DNA of 64,000 bases, from positions 7,357,507 through 7,421,506 of the forward strand of contig JAVIAB010000102.1 of assembly GCA_032433765.1 (NCBI GenBank), given 5' to 3'. A program made the position numbers and the translations under genes. The notes below the pieces were generated by a model. That model was not told the origin of the DNA. It made no database searches and saw nothing but the letters and a program-made list of their open reading frames with translations. Origin of the DNA: Megaustenia siamemsis (Eukaryota; Mollusca; Gastropoda; Stylommatophora; Ariophantidae). This document shows positions 44,925 through 55,782 of this stretch, one piece after another. Positions within the stretch are counted from its first letter, which is position 1. Each line of letters begins with the position of its first letter.

Positions 44925-47230
44925 CATCAACTCGTGGCAATCCGTCAACAACAACAACACGTGGCAATACGTCAACAGCAACAACTCGTGGCAATCTGTC
45001 AATAACAACAACTTGTGGCAATCCGTCAACAACAACAACACGTGGCAATACGTCAACAGCAACAACTCGTGGCAATCTGTCAACAACAACAACTCGTGGC
45101 AATACGTCAACAACAACAACTCGTGGCAATACGTCAACAACAACAACAACTCGTGGCAATCCGTCAACAACAACAACAACTCGTGGCAATCCGTCAACAA
45201 CAACTCGTGGCAATCCGTCAACAACAACAACAACTCGTGGCAATCCGTCAACAACAACTCGTGGCAATCCGTCAACAACAACTCGTGGCAATCCGTCAAC
45301 AACAACAACTCGTGGCAATCCGTCAACAACAACAACAACTCGTGGCAATCCGTCAACAACAACAACAACTCGTGGCAATCCGTCAACAACAACTCGTGGC
45401 AATCCGTCAACAACAACTCGTGGCAATCCGTCAACAACAACAACTCGTGGCAATCCGTCAACAACAACAACAACTCGTGGCAATCCGTCAACAACAACAA
45501 CAACTCGTGGCAATCCGTCAACAACAACAACAACTCGTGGCAATCCGTCAACAACAACAACAACTCGTGGCAATCCGTCAACAACAACAACTCGTGGCAA
45601 TCCGTCAACAACAACTCGTGGCAATCCGTCAACAACAACAACAACTCGTGGCAATCCGTCAACAACAACAACAACTCGTGGCAATCCGTCAACAACAACT
45701 CGTGGCAATCCGTCAACAACAACTCGTGGCAATCCGTCAACAACAACAACTCGTGGCAATCCGTCAACAACAACAACAACTCGTGGCAATCCGTCAACAA
45801 CAACAACAACTCGTGGCAATCCGTCAACAACAACAACAACTCGTGGCAATCCGTCAACAACAACTCGTGGCAATCCGTCAACAACAACTCGTGGCAATCC
45901 GTCAACAACAACAACTCGTGGCAATCCGTCAACAACAACAACAACTCGTGGCAATCCGTCAACAACAACAACAACTCGTGGCAATCCGTCAACAACAACT
46001 CGTGGCAATCCGTCAACAACAACTCGTGGCAATCCGTCAACAACAACTCGTGGCAATCCGTCAACAACAACAACAACTCGTGGCAATCCGTCAACAACAA
46101 CAACTCGTGGCAATCCGTCAACAACAACAACTCGTGGCAATCCGTCAACAACAACAACTCGTGGCAATCCGTCAACAACAACAACTCGTGGCAATCCGTC
46201 AACAACAACAACTCGTGGCAATCCGTCAACAACAACAACAACTCGTGGCAATCCGTCAACAACAACAACAACTCGTGGCAATCCGTCAACAACAACAACA
46301 ACTCGTGGCAATCCGTCAACAACAACAACTCGTGGCAATCCGTCAACAACAACAACTCGTGGCAATCCGTCAACAACAACAACTCGTGGCAATCCGTCAA
46401 CAACAACAACTCGTGGCAATCCGTCAACAACAACAACAACTCGTGGCAATCCGTCAACAACAACAACAACTCGTGGCAATCCGTCAACAACAACTCGTGG
46501 CAATCCGTCAACAACAACAACAACTCGTGGCAATCCGTCAACAACAACTCGTGGCAATCCGTCAACAACAACAACAACTCGTGGCAATCCGTCAACAACA
46601 ACTCGTGGCAATCCGTCAACAACAACTCGTGGCAATCCGTCAACAACAACAACAACTCGTGGCAATCCGTCAACAACAACTCGTGGCAATCCGTCAACAA
46701 CAACAACAACTCGTGGCAATCCGTCAACAACAACTCGTGGCAATCCGTCAACAACAACTCGTGGCAATCCGTCAACAACAACAACAACTCGTGGCAATCT
46801 GTCAACAGCAACAACTCGTGGCAATCCGTCAACAACAACAACAACAACTCGTGGCAATCTGTCAACAACAACAACAACAACTCGTGGCAATCCGTCAACA
46901 ACAACAACAACAACTCGTGGCAATCCGTCAACAACAACAACAACTCGTGGCAATCTGTCAACAGCAACAACTCGTGGCAATCCGTCAACAACAACAACAA
47001 CAACTCGTGGCAATCTGTCAACAACAACAACTCGTGGCAATCCGTCAACAACAACAACAACAACTCGTGGCAATCCGTCAACAACAACAACTCGTGGCAA
47101 TCCGTCAACAACAACAACTCGTGGCAATCCGTCAACAACAACAACTCGTGGCAATCCGTCAACAGCAACAACTCGTGGCAATCCGTCAACAACAACAACA
47201 ACTCGTGGCAATCCGTCAACAACAACAGTA
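44925..47230 (+). repeat. AAC-expanded minisatellite (CGTGGCAATCCGTC unit), 2.3 kb
   Basis: More than 80 units of CGTGGCAATCCGTCAAC followed by one to five AAC triplets and T, giving unit lengths of 21-33 bp in steps of three. Because every unit length is divisible by three, two minus-strand and three plus-strand frames of 738-832 residues stay open. It lies in the first lipoxygenase intron seen. Confidence 0.97.
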
Positions 47231-47349
47231 GTGCTCATGAAGTAAAGAAACCTAATCAATAGAGCTGGGATCGAAGATGGGAAGCAACCTGATACCCAAA
47301 AACGTTGTTCCGGAGTTGGTTATTCTGAGCCAAAAGGCGCGTATATAGT

Positions 47350-48060
47350 CATCATCATCATCATCATCATCATTATTATCATCATCATCATCATTGAGTG
47401 CCGTCTCCGCATCGAAGGTTGGCTACCATGGAGCGCCATTCCACTCTGTCTCTTGCTTTGATGGTGCAGATTGTCATAGGTTGACTTGTCCATCTTTTGA
47501 TGTTACTCGCTCATGTTAGTCTCGGTCCGCCTCTGCCTCTTTTACCTTGTATTTTCCCTTCCAATATTACTTTTAGTAGGCTGTTGTGTCTTTTATCATG
47601 GCCCAGAAATTGTTTTTGTCTTGTTCTAATTGTGTGTAGTAGTTCTCTTTTCATTTTTAGTTGTTTTAAAACTTCATTGTTTGTTTTCTTTTCTTTCCAT
47701 CCAATTCTACATATTCTTCTATAAATCCACATTTTAAACGCTTAAATTTTCTGTTTTCTGGTCTAATGTCCATGTTTCTGCACCATATAGGAATATTGAG
47801 AAGATGTAACATTTTGTTATTCTTAGTTTTAGCCCTGTTGTTATTTGTTTTGATGTTAGTATATTTCTCATGGCATTAAAATTACTTTTTGCCATTCCTA
47901 TTCTTTTGTTTATTTCAGATGTACATTTTCCATCACTGGTTATAGTATGTCCCAGGTAGTTGTAGCTCTGAACTGTCTCCAGATGTATTCCTTCAACTTT
48001 GGTGTTTAATTGTAGGTCTTGAGAATTTTCTTTGTTTATGATCGTAGTTTAAGTCTTTTT
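47350..48060 (-). pseudogene. Non-LTR RT C-terminal fragment (family R2), long copy
   Basis: Minus strand: Y-N-Y-L-G-H-T-I-T-S-D-G-K, L-L-x-I-P-I-W-C-R-N-M-D region, WIYRRICRIGWKEKKTNN and G-K-I-Q-G-K-R-G-R-G. Long (ATG)n tail at 47350-47395. Confidence 0.92.
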
Positions 48061-48132
48061 GTGTATATAATCGTTATTTTGTGAGACTCACAGAAAACGC
48101 ATCTTAACTACTTAACGTCGCTCTAAGAGTGA

Positions 48133-48185
48133 GCAATGGTGATGATGATGATGGTGATGATAATGATGATGATGGTGATGATTAA
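48133..48185. repeat. GAT/GGT microsatellite
   Basis: GATGATGATGATGGTGATG tract. Confidence 0.9.
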
Positions 48186-48233
48186 GATAGTAAAGATAAT
48201 CTTGATGGTACGAAGTTGATACGGGCCGTACTT

Positions 48234-48235
<2 letters not shown>

Positions 48236-48285
<50 letters not shown>
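48236..48285. repeat. (CT)n microsatellite
   Basis: About 25 CT dinucleotides. Polypyrimidine on the lipoxygenase sense strand. Confidence 0.95.
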
Positions 48286-48287
<2 letters not shown>

Positions 48288-48289
48288 GA

Positions 48290-48478
48290 TCAAGACTCAA
48301 TCAGAGTAGGATTCCAGACTCTCATGAAGTCAGCTGTCTGTTTAAGCGAATCGATTACCCCATATAGTTTTTCTTCCAGAGAGTTGGGTGTGGACCACAT
48401 TGCCCTTCTCAGGTCTGTGTACTGGGGGCAATCCTGTAGAACATTCTTCAAACTAAACATGATCATCTAGAGGTAAGC
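48290..48478 (-). pseudogene. RNase H-type non-LTR element (family R8) 3' fragment
   Basis: Minus strand reads like L-Q-D-C-P-Q-Y-T-D-L-R-R-A-M-W-S-T-P-N-S-L-E-E-K-L-Y-G, matching the C-terminal Cys/His-type tail of the R8 copy at 57919-58135. Confidence 0.85.
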
Positions 48479-48700
48479 CCCATACGGTGATATCAGCAGC
48501 TTGAGTCACCTAATGCTTTCTTTGAATTTCTTGATATTGATGTCCATAGATGCACACAGAAGAAGTAGAAGAAGATGAAGATAATGAGGAAATATATCGG
48601 TTATGTAAATTATCTCATTAAAATATAAGTAGTTTATTGTTCTTAGGAATAAATCAAAATATTAATTACAGAATCATTTCTCTCTGTGTGCACTATGTTC

Positions 48701-48701
<1 letters not shown>

Positions 48702-48746
<45 letters not shown>
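48702..48746. repeat. (AT)n microsatellite
   Basis: TA dinucleotides followed by GTATGTATG. Confidence 0.95.
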
Positions 48747-48756
<10 letters not shown>

Positions 48757-48764
48757 GATAAAAA

Positions 48765-49017
48765 GTAAGTAAAGTACCCCCATCACGCCAAGTGGCGTAT
48801 AGGGAATATGGTGTTAGTATCCATATATTTTACAGACCTTCGGCACATGATTTTTTGGGTAATGTGGTCGGTATTGCGCCCGTGCCGCTTCACTTTCCCT
48901 GAAAAAAAATCAGGTACCCATTAAAGGATGGATGAACCCAGAAGCCGTCGGTTGGGTTCGAACCCTAACTCTTGTTCTTTGTAGTCCAGTTCACTAACCA
49001 CTGAGCTATAGCGGCTC
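48765..49017 (-). mobile_element. tRNA-headed SINE S1
   Basis: Reverse full-length copy with intact box B and slightly mutated box A. TATGTGAT occurs on both sides, a weak duplication because the flanks are TA-rich. Confidence 0.9.
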
Positions 49018-49049
49018 CCTATATATATGTGATGAGCATGATAAAAAAG

Positions 49050-49465
49050 TGGAGGCGGGATCTGTGAGCATGCAATGGGTAGAGTCATTGCAGAAGTCAA
49101 AAGTACGTAAGGTCACATTTGTCTATGTCCCTGGACATGCGGGAGTACGGGGAAATGAAAGAGTGGGAAGGTTGGCTAGCTGCGCTGTCGTTTAGGACGG
49201 TCAGCCAATGGATCGGGCGGACATCATCAATGCCCTCCGAGATGTGGGAAGGGCACAGGACTTCGACAATCAAAAATTCACGTCACTTCTTCGGATGAAA
49301 GAGATGGGAGTTAAGATGGGCACAGCCAGAAATGAGAAACTTGGTGGCCGTATAAGAAGACTTATCAAGCAACATAGAACTGGAGTCGTCAGTTCCTGGA
49401 CCCTGCGGGACTTGCTATGGAGGGGATCTGAGCACCTATGGACATGTTCGGAGTGCAATGATGAT
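49050..49465 (+). pseudogene. RNase H-type non-LTR fragment (family R9)
   Basis: Encodes KVRKVTFVYVPGHAGVRGNE followed by R-V-G-R-L-A, the RNase H motif (V-P-G-H-x-G-x-x-G-N-E-x-A-D) with the A-D pair lost. After a stop, it continues with MDRADIINALRDVGRAQDFD, KEMGVKMGTARNEKL and a C-terminal C-S-E-C. Tail ATGATGAT. Confidence 0.88.
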
Positions 49466-49469
49466 GACC

Positions 49470-49473
<4 letters not shown>

Positions 49474-49541
<68 letters not shown>
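49474..49541. repeat. (TC)n(TA)n microsatellite
   Basis: About 15 TC followed by about 19 TA dinucleotides. Confidence 0.95.
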
Positions 49542-49546
<5 letters not shown>

Positions 49547-50516
49547 ATGACATAGTCAACTATAAGAAATGACAGACATAATAGTACATAAAGATCAATA
49601 TATTTACTTTACAGACTACACAAAAGTATTTCACAAAGTAAAGCAAGTGGAAATAATAATCAATATGCTGGAGAAACTAAATATTGATGGCAACGATCTG
49701 CGAATCATAAAAAAGTATCATTTAATGTCAACAAACAGCGTCAAAAGAATTAGCAGCCAAACAGGACAGCTCCAATAAATAAAACAAGGAGTCAGACAAG
49801 GCTGTGTTCTGTCGTCGGATTTGTTTTCACTTTACAGCGAACATATTATGAGATCAATAATAGATACAAAAGGAATTGAAGTTAACGGTCACAACATAAA
49901 TAATTAACGACATGCGGATGTCTTAACAGCAGAGACAGAGAACGAACTACAAGAAATGATAGACATAACAAAAGAAACCAACAAGAAAGGACTCAGTCTG
50001 AATAGTAAGAAAACAGAAGTAATGGTTATATCGAAGAAACTATCGTCACCATCATGCAGCATAAAAATAAACGAGACAAATCTGAAACAGGTGCAACGTT
50101 TGAAATACCTGGGCACAATAATTACATCAAATGGGAGATGCACCACAGAAATAAAAAGCAGAATAGCTCAGGCCAAAATAGCATTTCAGAAAATGAAAAA
50201 CGTCTTCTGCAGCAAATCTATGTCAATAGAAATGAAAAAGAGAGTTCATCGGTACTATATAGAGCCAAATCTGACCTATGGAAGCGAATCGTGAACAGTA
50301 GACAAACAAATGAAAAGACGATTAAATGCCATAGAGATGGGATTACTCAGAAGAATGTTGAAAGTTCCCTGGACAGCTAAAAAGACCAATGAGGAAGTTC
50401 TCAAAGAGGCCAACACAAAAAGGGAACTCTTAAAAAACATCAGAAAAAAAGCAATCAACATTTTTCGGGCACATCATGAGAAGAGGAAAGTTGGAATACT
50501 TGGTTACAACTGACAA
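49547..50516 (+). pseudogene. Non-LTR reverse transcriptase fragment with palm region (family R1)
   Basis: Longest RT piece in the window. It contains F-T-D-Y-T-K-V-F-H-K-V-K, then G-V-R-Q-G-C-V-L-S (conserved RT block). The expected Y-A-D-D is H-A-D-V preceded by a stop, then YLGTIITSNGRCTTEIKSRI and R-R-M-L-K-V-P-W. Catalytic motif loss and frameshifts show it is inactive. Confidence 0.93.
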
Positions 50517-50745
50517 AATCATCTTTGCACTCCGATCATGTCCATAGGTGCACAGATCCCCCACTCAGCAAGTCCCGCAGTGTCCAGCGACTGACGACTT
50601 CAGTTTTGTGTTGGTTGATAAGTCTTCTTATACGCCCACAAAGTTTCTCGTTTCTGGCTCAGCCCATCTTTACTCCCATCTCCTTTACGTGTAGTGACAT
50701 GGACACATGGTTATCGAAGTCCTTAGATGTATCTTTATTTAACAC
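50517..50745 (-). pseudogene. R9 RNase H-element C-terminal fragment
   Basis: Minus strand: K-E-M-G-V-K-M-G, R-N-E-K-L-C-G-R-I-R-R-L-I-N-Q-H and L-W-T-C-S-E-C. It abuts the end of the R1 piece with no spacer. Confidence 0.87.
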
Positions 50746-50937
50746 CATGCAGGAACAATCAGTTTGCATTCGCTTCGAGAAATGTTTGAACGAGTGGTGG
50801 AGCGGATATGGGAATGCTTCGACTGCAATAAAACTTAAATAGAAAATGTGTTTGATTATGTCCTGTTCTATTGTTCTTTTATTCAAATTACATTCAATAG
50901 TTCTTTTTTTTCAGTCACTCACATGACGATCATTATC

Positions 50938-51430
50938 ATCATGTGCCATACCGGTTGCCGTAGGCGATCATATCCATCCACAATGTTCTATCTACAGTGC
51001 ATCGTATCAGTTCTGTTGTTGACTGTTTTCCATGCCATGACACCAAGCTATCCAGTATTTTCTCTCTTTGTCGTCCGCGGTATCTCTTTCCTTTTATTTT
51101 GCCAGTTGTAACCAAGTATTCCAACTTTGCTCTTCTCATGATGTGCCCGAAAAATGTTGATTGCTTCTTTCTGATGTTTTTAAAGAGCTCCCTTTTTGTG
51201 TTGGCCTCTTTGAGAACTTCCTCATTGGTCTTTTTAGCTGTCCAGGGACCTTTCAACATTCTTTTGAGAAATCCCATCTGTGTGGCCTCTAATCGTCTTT
51301 TTATTTATTTGTCTACTGTCCATGATTCGCTTCCATAGGTCATAATTGGTTCTATATAGCACCGATGCACTCTCTTTCTGACTTCTATTGACATGGATTT
51401 GTTGGATAAGATATTTTTCATTTTCTGAAA
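50938..51430 (-). pseudogene. Non-LTR RT C-terminal fragment (family R1)
   Basis: A 112-residue open piece: GFLKRMLKGPWTAKKTNEEV, STFFGHIMRRAKLEYLVTTG, VSWHGKQSTTELIRCTVDR. Upstream degraded part has T-Y-G-S-E-S-W-T-V-D. It lies only about 65 bp upstream of lipoxygenase exon B. Confidence 0.93.
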
Positions 51431-51496
51431 TGCTTTATTGGGCCTGAGCTATTCTGCTTTTCATTCACATTTTAATATGCTTATCTCTTAATACAG

Positions 51497-51594
51497 AACA
51501 TTGACAAATGGGATGATGACGTCAGATTTGGTGTACAGAGGATAGCACAGCTCAATAACACTGTCATCACTCTTGCCAAGGAGATCCCACAGAA
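51497..51594 (+). CDS. Lipoxygenase exon B
   Basis: A 98-nt exon entering in phase 0 and leaving after two bases of a codon. It reads NIDKWDDDVRFGVQRIAQLN and then NTVITLAKEIPQ plus AA. This corresponds to the lipoxygenase block W-x-x-D-x-x-F-G-x-Q-x-x-x-G-x-N-P followed by (C/A)-x-E-(L/I)-P in 5-LOX-type proteins. The usual NP is NN here, a small deviation. The acceptor is TTAATACAG and the donor is AA|gtgaga. The split codon joins AA to the first C of the next exon and gives Asn, producing EIPQNFPVT, which matches the family motif P-x-N-F-P-V-T. The upstream intron is about 8.6 kb and the downstream intron about 6.7 kb. Confidence 0.88.
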
Positions 51595-51654
51595 GTGAGA
51601 GCTTTATAATCTACCACATTTATATTGCAAGCCTACAAGTTCTATATTTATAAG

Positions 51655-52150
51655 CGGGTAGTATTTGTTAATAAAAATATCTTATGCAACAAATCTATGT
51701 CAATAAAAATGAGAAAGAGAGTTCATCGATGCTATATAGAACCAATTCTGACCTATGGAAGAGAATCATGGACAGTAGACAAACAAATGAAAAGACGATT
51801 AGAGGCCACACAGATGGGATTTCTCAGAAGAATGTTAAAAGTTCCCTGGACAGCTAAAAAGATCAATGAGGCAGTCTCAAAGAGGCCAACACAAAAAGGG
51901 AGCTCCTAAAAAACATCAGAAAGAAGCAATCAACATTTTTCGGGCACATCATGAAAAGAGGAAAGTTGGAATACTTGGTTACAACTGGCAAAATAAAAGG
52001 AAAGAGAGATCGCGGACGACAAAACGAGAAAATACTGGATAGCTTGGTGTCATGGCATGGAAAACAGTCAACAACAGAACTGATACAATGCACTGTGGAT
52101 AGAAGATTGTGGAGGGACATAATCAAGTACGCCAACCGGTAAGGCACATG
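51655..52150 (+). pseudogene. Non-LTR RT C-terminal fragment (family R1)
   Basis: Encodes NKSMSIKMRKRVHRCYIEPI, L-T-Y-G-R-E-S-W-T-V-D, FLRRMLKVPWTAKKINE, then after a frameshift the usual end with ATGATGATG. It starts about 60 bp downstream of exon B. Confidence 0.93.
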
Positions 52151-52270
52151 ATGATGAGTATTTGTTATGTTCATTCATTAGATATACGTTGTTCGGAAAG
52201 ACTATGTGAGCAAAACGCAATACGTACGTGTGGCTGGGGGAGGGGGGGGCGGGGGGGGTGCCACTGATCA

Positions 52271-55200
52271 GGGTTAGGAGAGAAGAGAATAGAGGCAGAG
52301 TCATCTGTCATGTCCGTGTGTGGCTACCAGGGCACTAAACAGGTGAGGAGAGAAGAGAATAGAGGCAGAGTCATCTGCCATGTCCGTGTGTGGCTACCAG
52401 GGCACTAGACAGGTGAGGAGAGAAGAGAATGGAGGCAGAGTCATCTGTCATGTCCGTGTGTGGCTACCAGGGCACTAAACAGGTGAGGAGAGAAGAGAAT
52501 GGAGGCAGAGTCATCTGTCATGTCCGTGTGTGGCTACCAGGGCACTAAACAGGTGAGGAGAGAAGAGAATAGAGGCAGAGTCATCTGTCATGTCCGTGTG
52601 TGGCTACCAGGGCACTAGACAGGTGAGGAGAGAAGAGAATAGAGGCAGAGTCATCTGTCATGTCCGTGTGTGGCTACCAGGGCACTAGACAGGTGAGGAG
52701 AGAAGAGAATAGAGGCAGAGTCATCTGTCATGTCCGTGTGTGGCTACCAGGTCACTAAACAGGTGAGGAGAGAAGATAATAGAGGCAGAGTCATCTGTCA
52801 TGTCCGTGTGTGGCTACCAGGTCACTAAACAGGTGAGGAGAGAAGAGAATAGAGGCAGAGTCATCTGTCATGTCCGTGTGTGGCTACCAGGGCACTAGAC
52901 AGTTGAGGAGAGAAGAGAATAGAGGCAGAGTCATCTGTCATGTCCGTGTGTGGCTACCAGGGCACTAGACAGGTGAGGAGAGAAGAGAATAGAGGCAGAG
53001 TCATCTGTCATGTCCGTGTGGCTACCAGGGCACTAGACAGGTGAGGAGAGAAGAGAATAGAGGCAGAGTCATCTGTCATGTCCGTGTGTGGCTACCAGGG
53101 CACTAGACAGGTGAGGAGAGAAGAGAATAGAGGCAGAGTCATCTGTCATGTCCGTGTGTGGCTACCAGGGCACTAGACAGGTGAGGAGAGAAGAGAATAG
53201 AGGCAGAGTCATCTGTCATGTCCGTGTGGCTACCAGGTCACTAAACAGGTGAGGAGAGAAGAGAATAGAGGCAGAGTCATCTGTCATGTCCGTGTGTGGC
53301 TACCAGGGCACTAGACAGGTGAGGAGAGAAGAGAATAGAGGCACAGTCATCTGTCATGTCCGTGTGGCTACCAGGGCACTAAACAGTTGAGGAGAGAAGA
53401 GAATAGAGGCAGAGTCATCTGTCATGTCCGTGTGTGGCTACCAGGGCACTAGACAGGTGAGGAGAGAAGAGAATAGAGGCAGAGTCATCTGTCATGTCAG
53501 TGTGGGGCTACCAGTACACTAAACAGGTGAGGAGAGAAGAGAATAGAGGCAGAGTCATCTGTCATGTCCGTGTGTGGCTACCAGGGCACTGTACAGGTGA
53601 GGAGAGAAGAGAATAGAGGCAGAGTCATCTGTCATGTCCGTGTGTGGCTACCAGGGCACTAGACAGGTGAGGAGAGAAGAGAATAGAGGCAGAGTCATCT
53701 GTCATGTCCGTGTGTGGCTACCAGGGCACCAGACAGGTGAGGAGAGAAGAGAATAGAGGCAGAGTCATCTGTCATGTCCGTGTGGCTACCAGGTCACTAA
53801 ACAGGTGAGGAGAGAAGAGAATAGAGGCAGAGTCATCTGTCATGTCCGTGTGTGGCTACCAGGGCACTAGACAGGTGAGGAGAGAAGAGAATAGAGGCAG
53901 AGTCATCTGTCATGTCCGTGTGTGGCTACCAGGGCACTAAACAGGTGAGGAGAGAAGAGAATAGAGGCAGAGTCATCTGTCATGTCCGTAGGCTACCAGT
54001 GCACTAAACAGGTGAGGAGAGAAGAGAATAGAGCCAGAGTCATCTGTCATGTGCGTGTGTGGCTACCAGGGCACTAAACAGGTGAGGAGAGAACAGAATA
54101 GAGGCAGAGTCATCTGTCATGTCCGTGTGTGGCTACCAGTGCACTAAACAGGTGAGGAGAGAAGAGAATAGAGGCAGAGTCATCTGTCATGTCCGTGTGG
54201 CTACCAGGTCACTAAACAGGTGAGGAGAGAAGAGAATACTGGCACGGTCATCTGTCATGTCCGTGTGTGGCTACCAGGGCACTAAACAGGTGAGGAGAGA
54301 AGAGAATAGAGGCAGAGTCATCTGTCATGTCCGTGTGTGGCTACCAGGGCACTAAACAGGTGAGGAGAGAAGAGAATAGAGGCACATTCATCTGCCATGT
54401 CCGTGTGTGGCTACCAGGGCACTAGACAGGTGAGGAGAGAAGAGAATAGAGGCAGAGTCATCTGTCATGTGCGTGTGTGGCTACCAGGTCACTAAACAGG
54501 TGAGGAGAGAAGAGAATAGAGGCACAGTCATCTGTCATGTCCGTGTGTGGCTACCAGGGCACTAAACAGGTGAGGAGAGAAGAGAATAGAGGCAGAGTCA
54601 TCTGTCATGTCCGTGTGGCTACCAGGGCACCAGACAGGTGAGGAGAGAAGAGAATAGAGGCAGAGTCATCTGTCATGTCCGTGTGGCTACCAGGTCACTA
54701 AACAGGTGAGGAGAGAAGAGAATAGAGGCAGAGTCATCTGTCATGTCCGTGTGTCGCTACCAGGGCACTAGACAGGTGAAGAGAGAAGAGAATAAATGCA
54801 GAGTCATCTGCCATGTCCGTGTGTGGCTACCAGGGCACTAAACAGGTGAGGAGAGAAGAGAATAGAGGCAGAGTCATCTGTCATGTCCGTGTGGCTACCA
54901 GGTCACTAAACAGGTGAGGAGAGAAGAGAATACAGGCACGGTCATCTGTCATGTCCGTGTGTGGCTACCAGTGCACTAAACAGGTGAGGAGAGAAGAGAA
55001 TAGAAGCAGAGTGATCTGTCATGTCCGTGTGTGGCTACCAGGGCACCAGACAGGTGAGGAGAGAAGAGAATAGAGGCAGAGTGATCTGTCATGTCCGTGT
55101 GTGGCTACCAGGGCACTAGACAGGTGAGGAGAGAAGAGAATAGAGGCAGAGTGATCTGTCATGTCTGTGTGTGGCTACCAGGGCACTAGACAGGTGAGGA

Positions 55201-55400
55201 GAGAAGAGAATAGAGGCAGAGTCATCTGTCATGTCCGTGTGTGGCTACCAGCGCTCTAAACAGGTGAGGAGAGAAGAGAATAGAGGCAGAGTCATCTGTC
55301 ATGTCCGTGTGTGGCTACCAGGGCACTAGACAGGTGAGGAGAGAAGAGAATAGAGGCAGAGTCATCTGCAACGTCCGTGTAGCTACCAAGGCCTTGGCCA
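52271..55400 (+). repeat. 70-bp satellite with splice-like motifs, in a lipoxygenase intron
   Basis: About 45 copies of a 70-bp unit containing GGAGAGAAGAGAATAGAGGC, GTCATCTGTCATGTCCGTG and TGGCTACCAGGGCACTAAAC. Most units carry CAGGTGAGG, a near-perfect 5' splice-site sequence, 12 nt after an acceptor-like CTACCAG. Variants lack 2-4 bp in GTGTG. Confidence 0.97.
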
Positions 55401-55440
55401 CGATGGGGAGAGAAGAGAATAGAGCCAATATCATCTGCCA

Positions 55441-55774
55441 TGCATACCTTAAGAGACAACCAAGGAGATTTTGGTGACAAGATCTTCTCCGGTGTTACGG
55501 AATCTGAACACCTGAGCCGAAGCCATCGTCGGTGCCTTCACTTGTGTGTGGCTGACGCGCTTCATTCTGGGAAATGTGTAGAAGCTGGGATTTGAGCGCT
55601 GTGAAGTTGTTCTTTGTGCAATGAAGATAATTTGTCGACTAAAGTGAACAACGCAACAGATTTAACCAGCACCAAACACACATTTAAAATGAACATACTT
55701 GATAAGATATCACAACAACATGGGCAGAAAATAGAGAAAGGACACAAATTATGTGACTTAATCTTCTTCTTCTT
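55441..55774. other. No recognised feature
   Basis: Intron sequence between two arrays. Short open frames without homology. Confidence 0.45.
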
Positions 55775-55782
55775 CTACTTTT

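Noticed and set aside
44761..47262. Open frames of 738-832 residues on both strands
   Set aside because: They are all readings of one minisatellite whose unit length is a multiple of three; peptides are simple repeats such as VVVDGLPR or NNNSWQSV with no domain.
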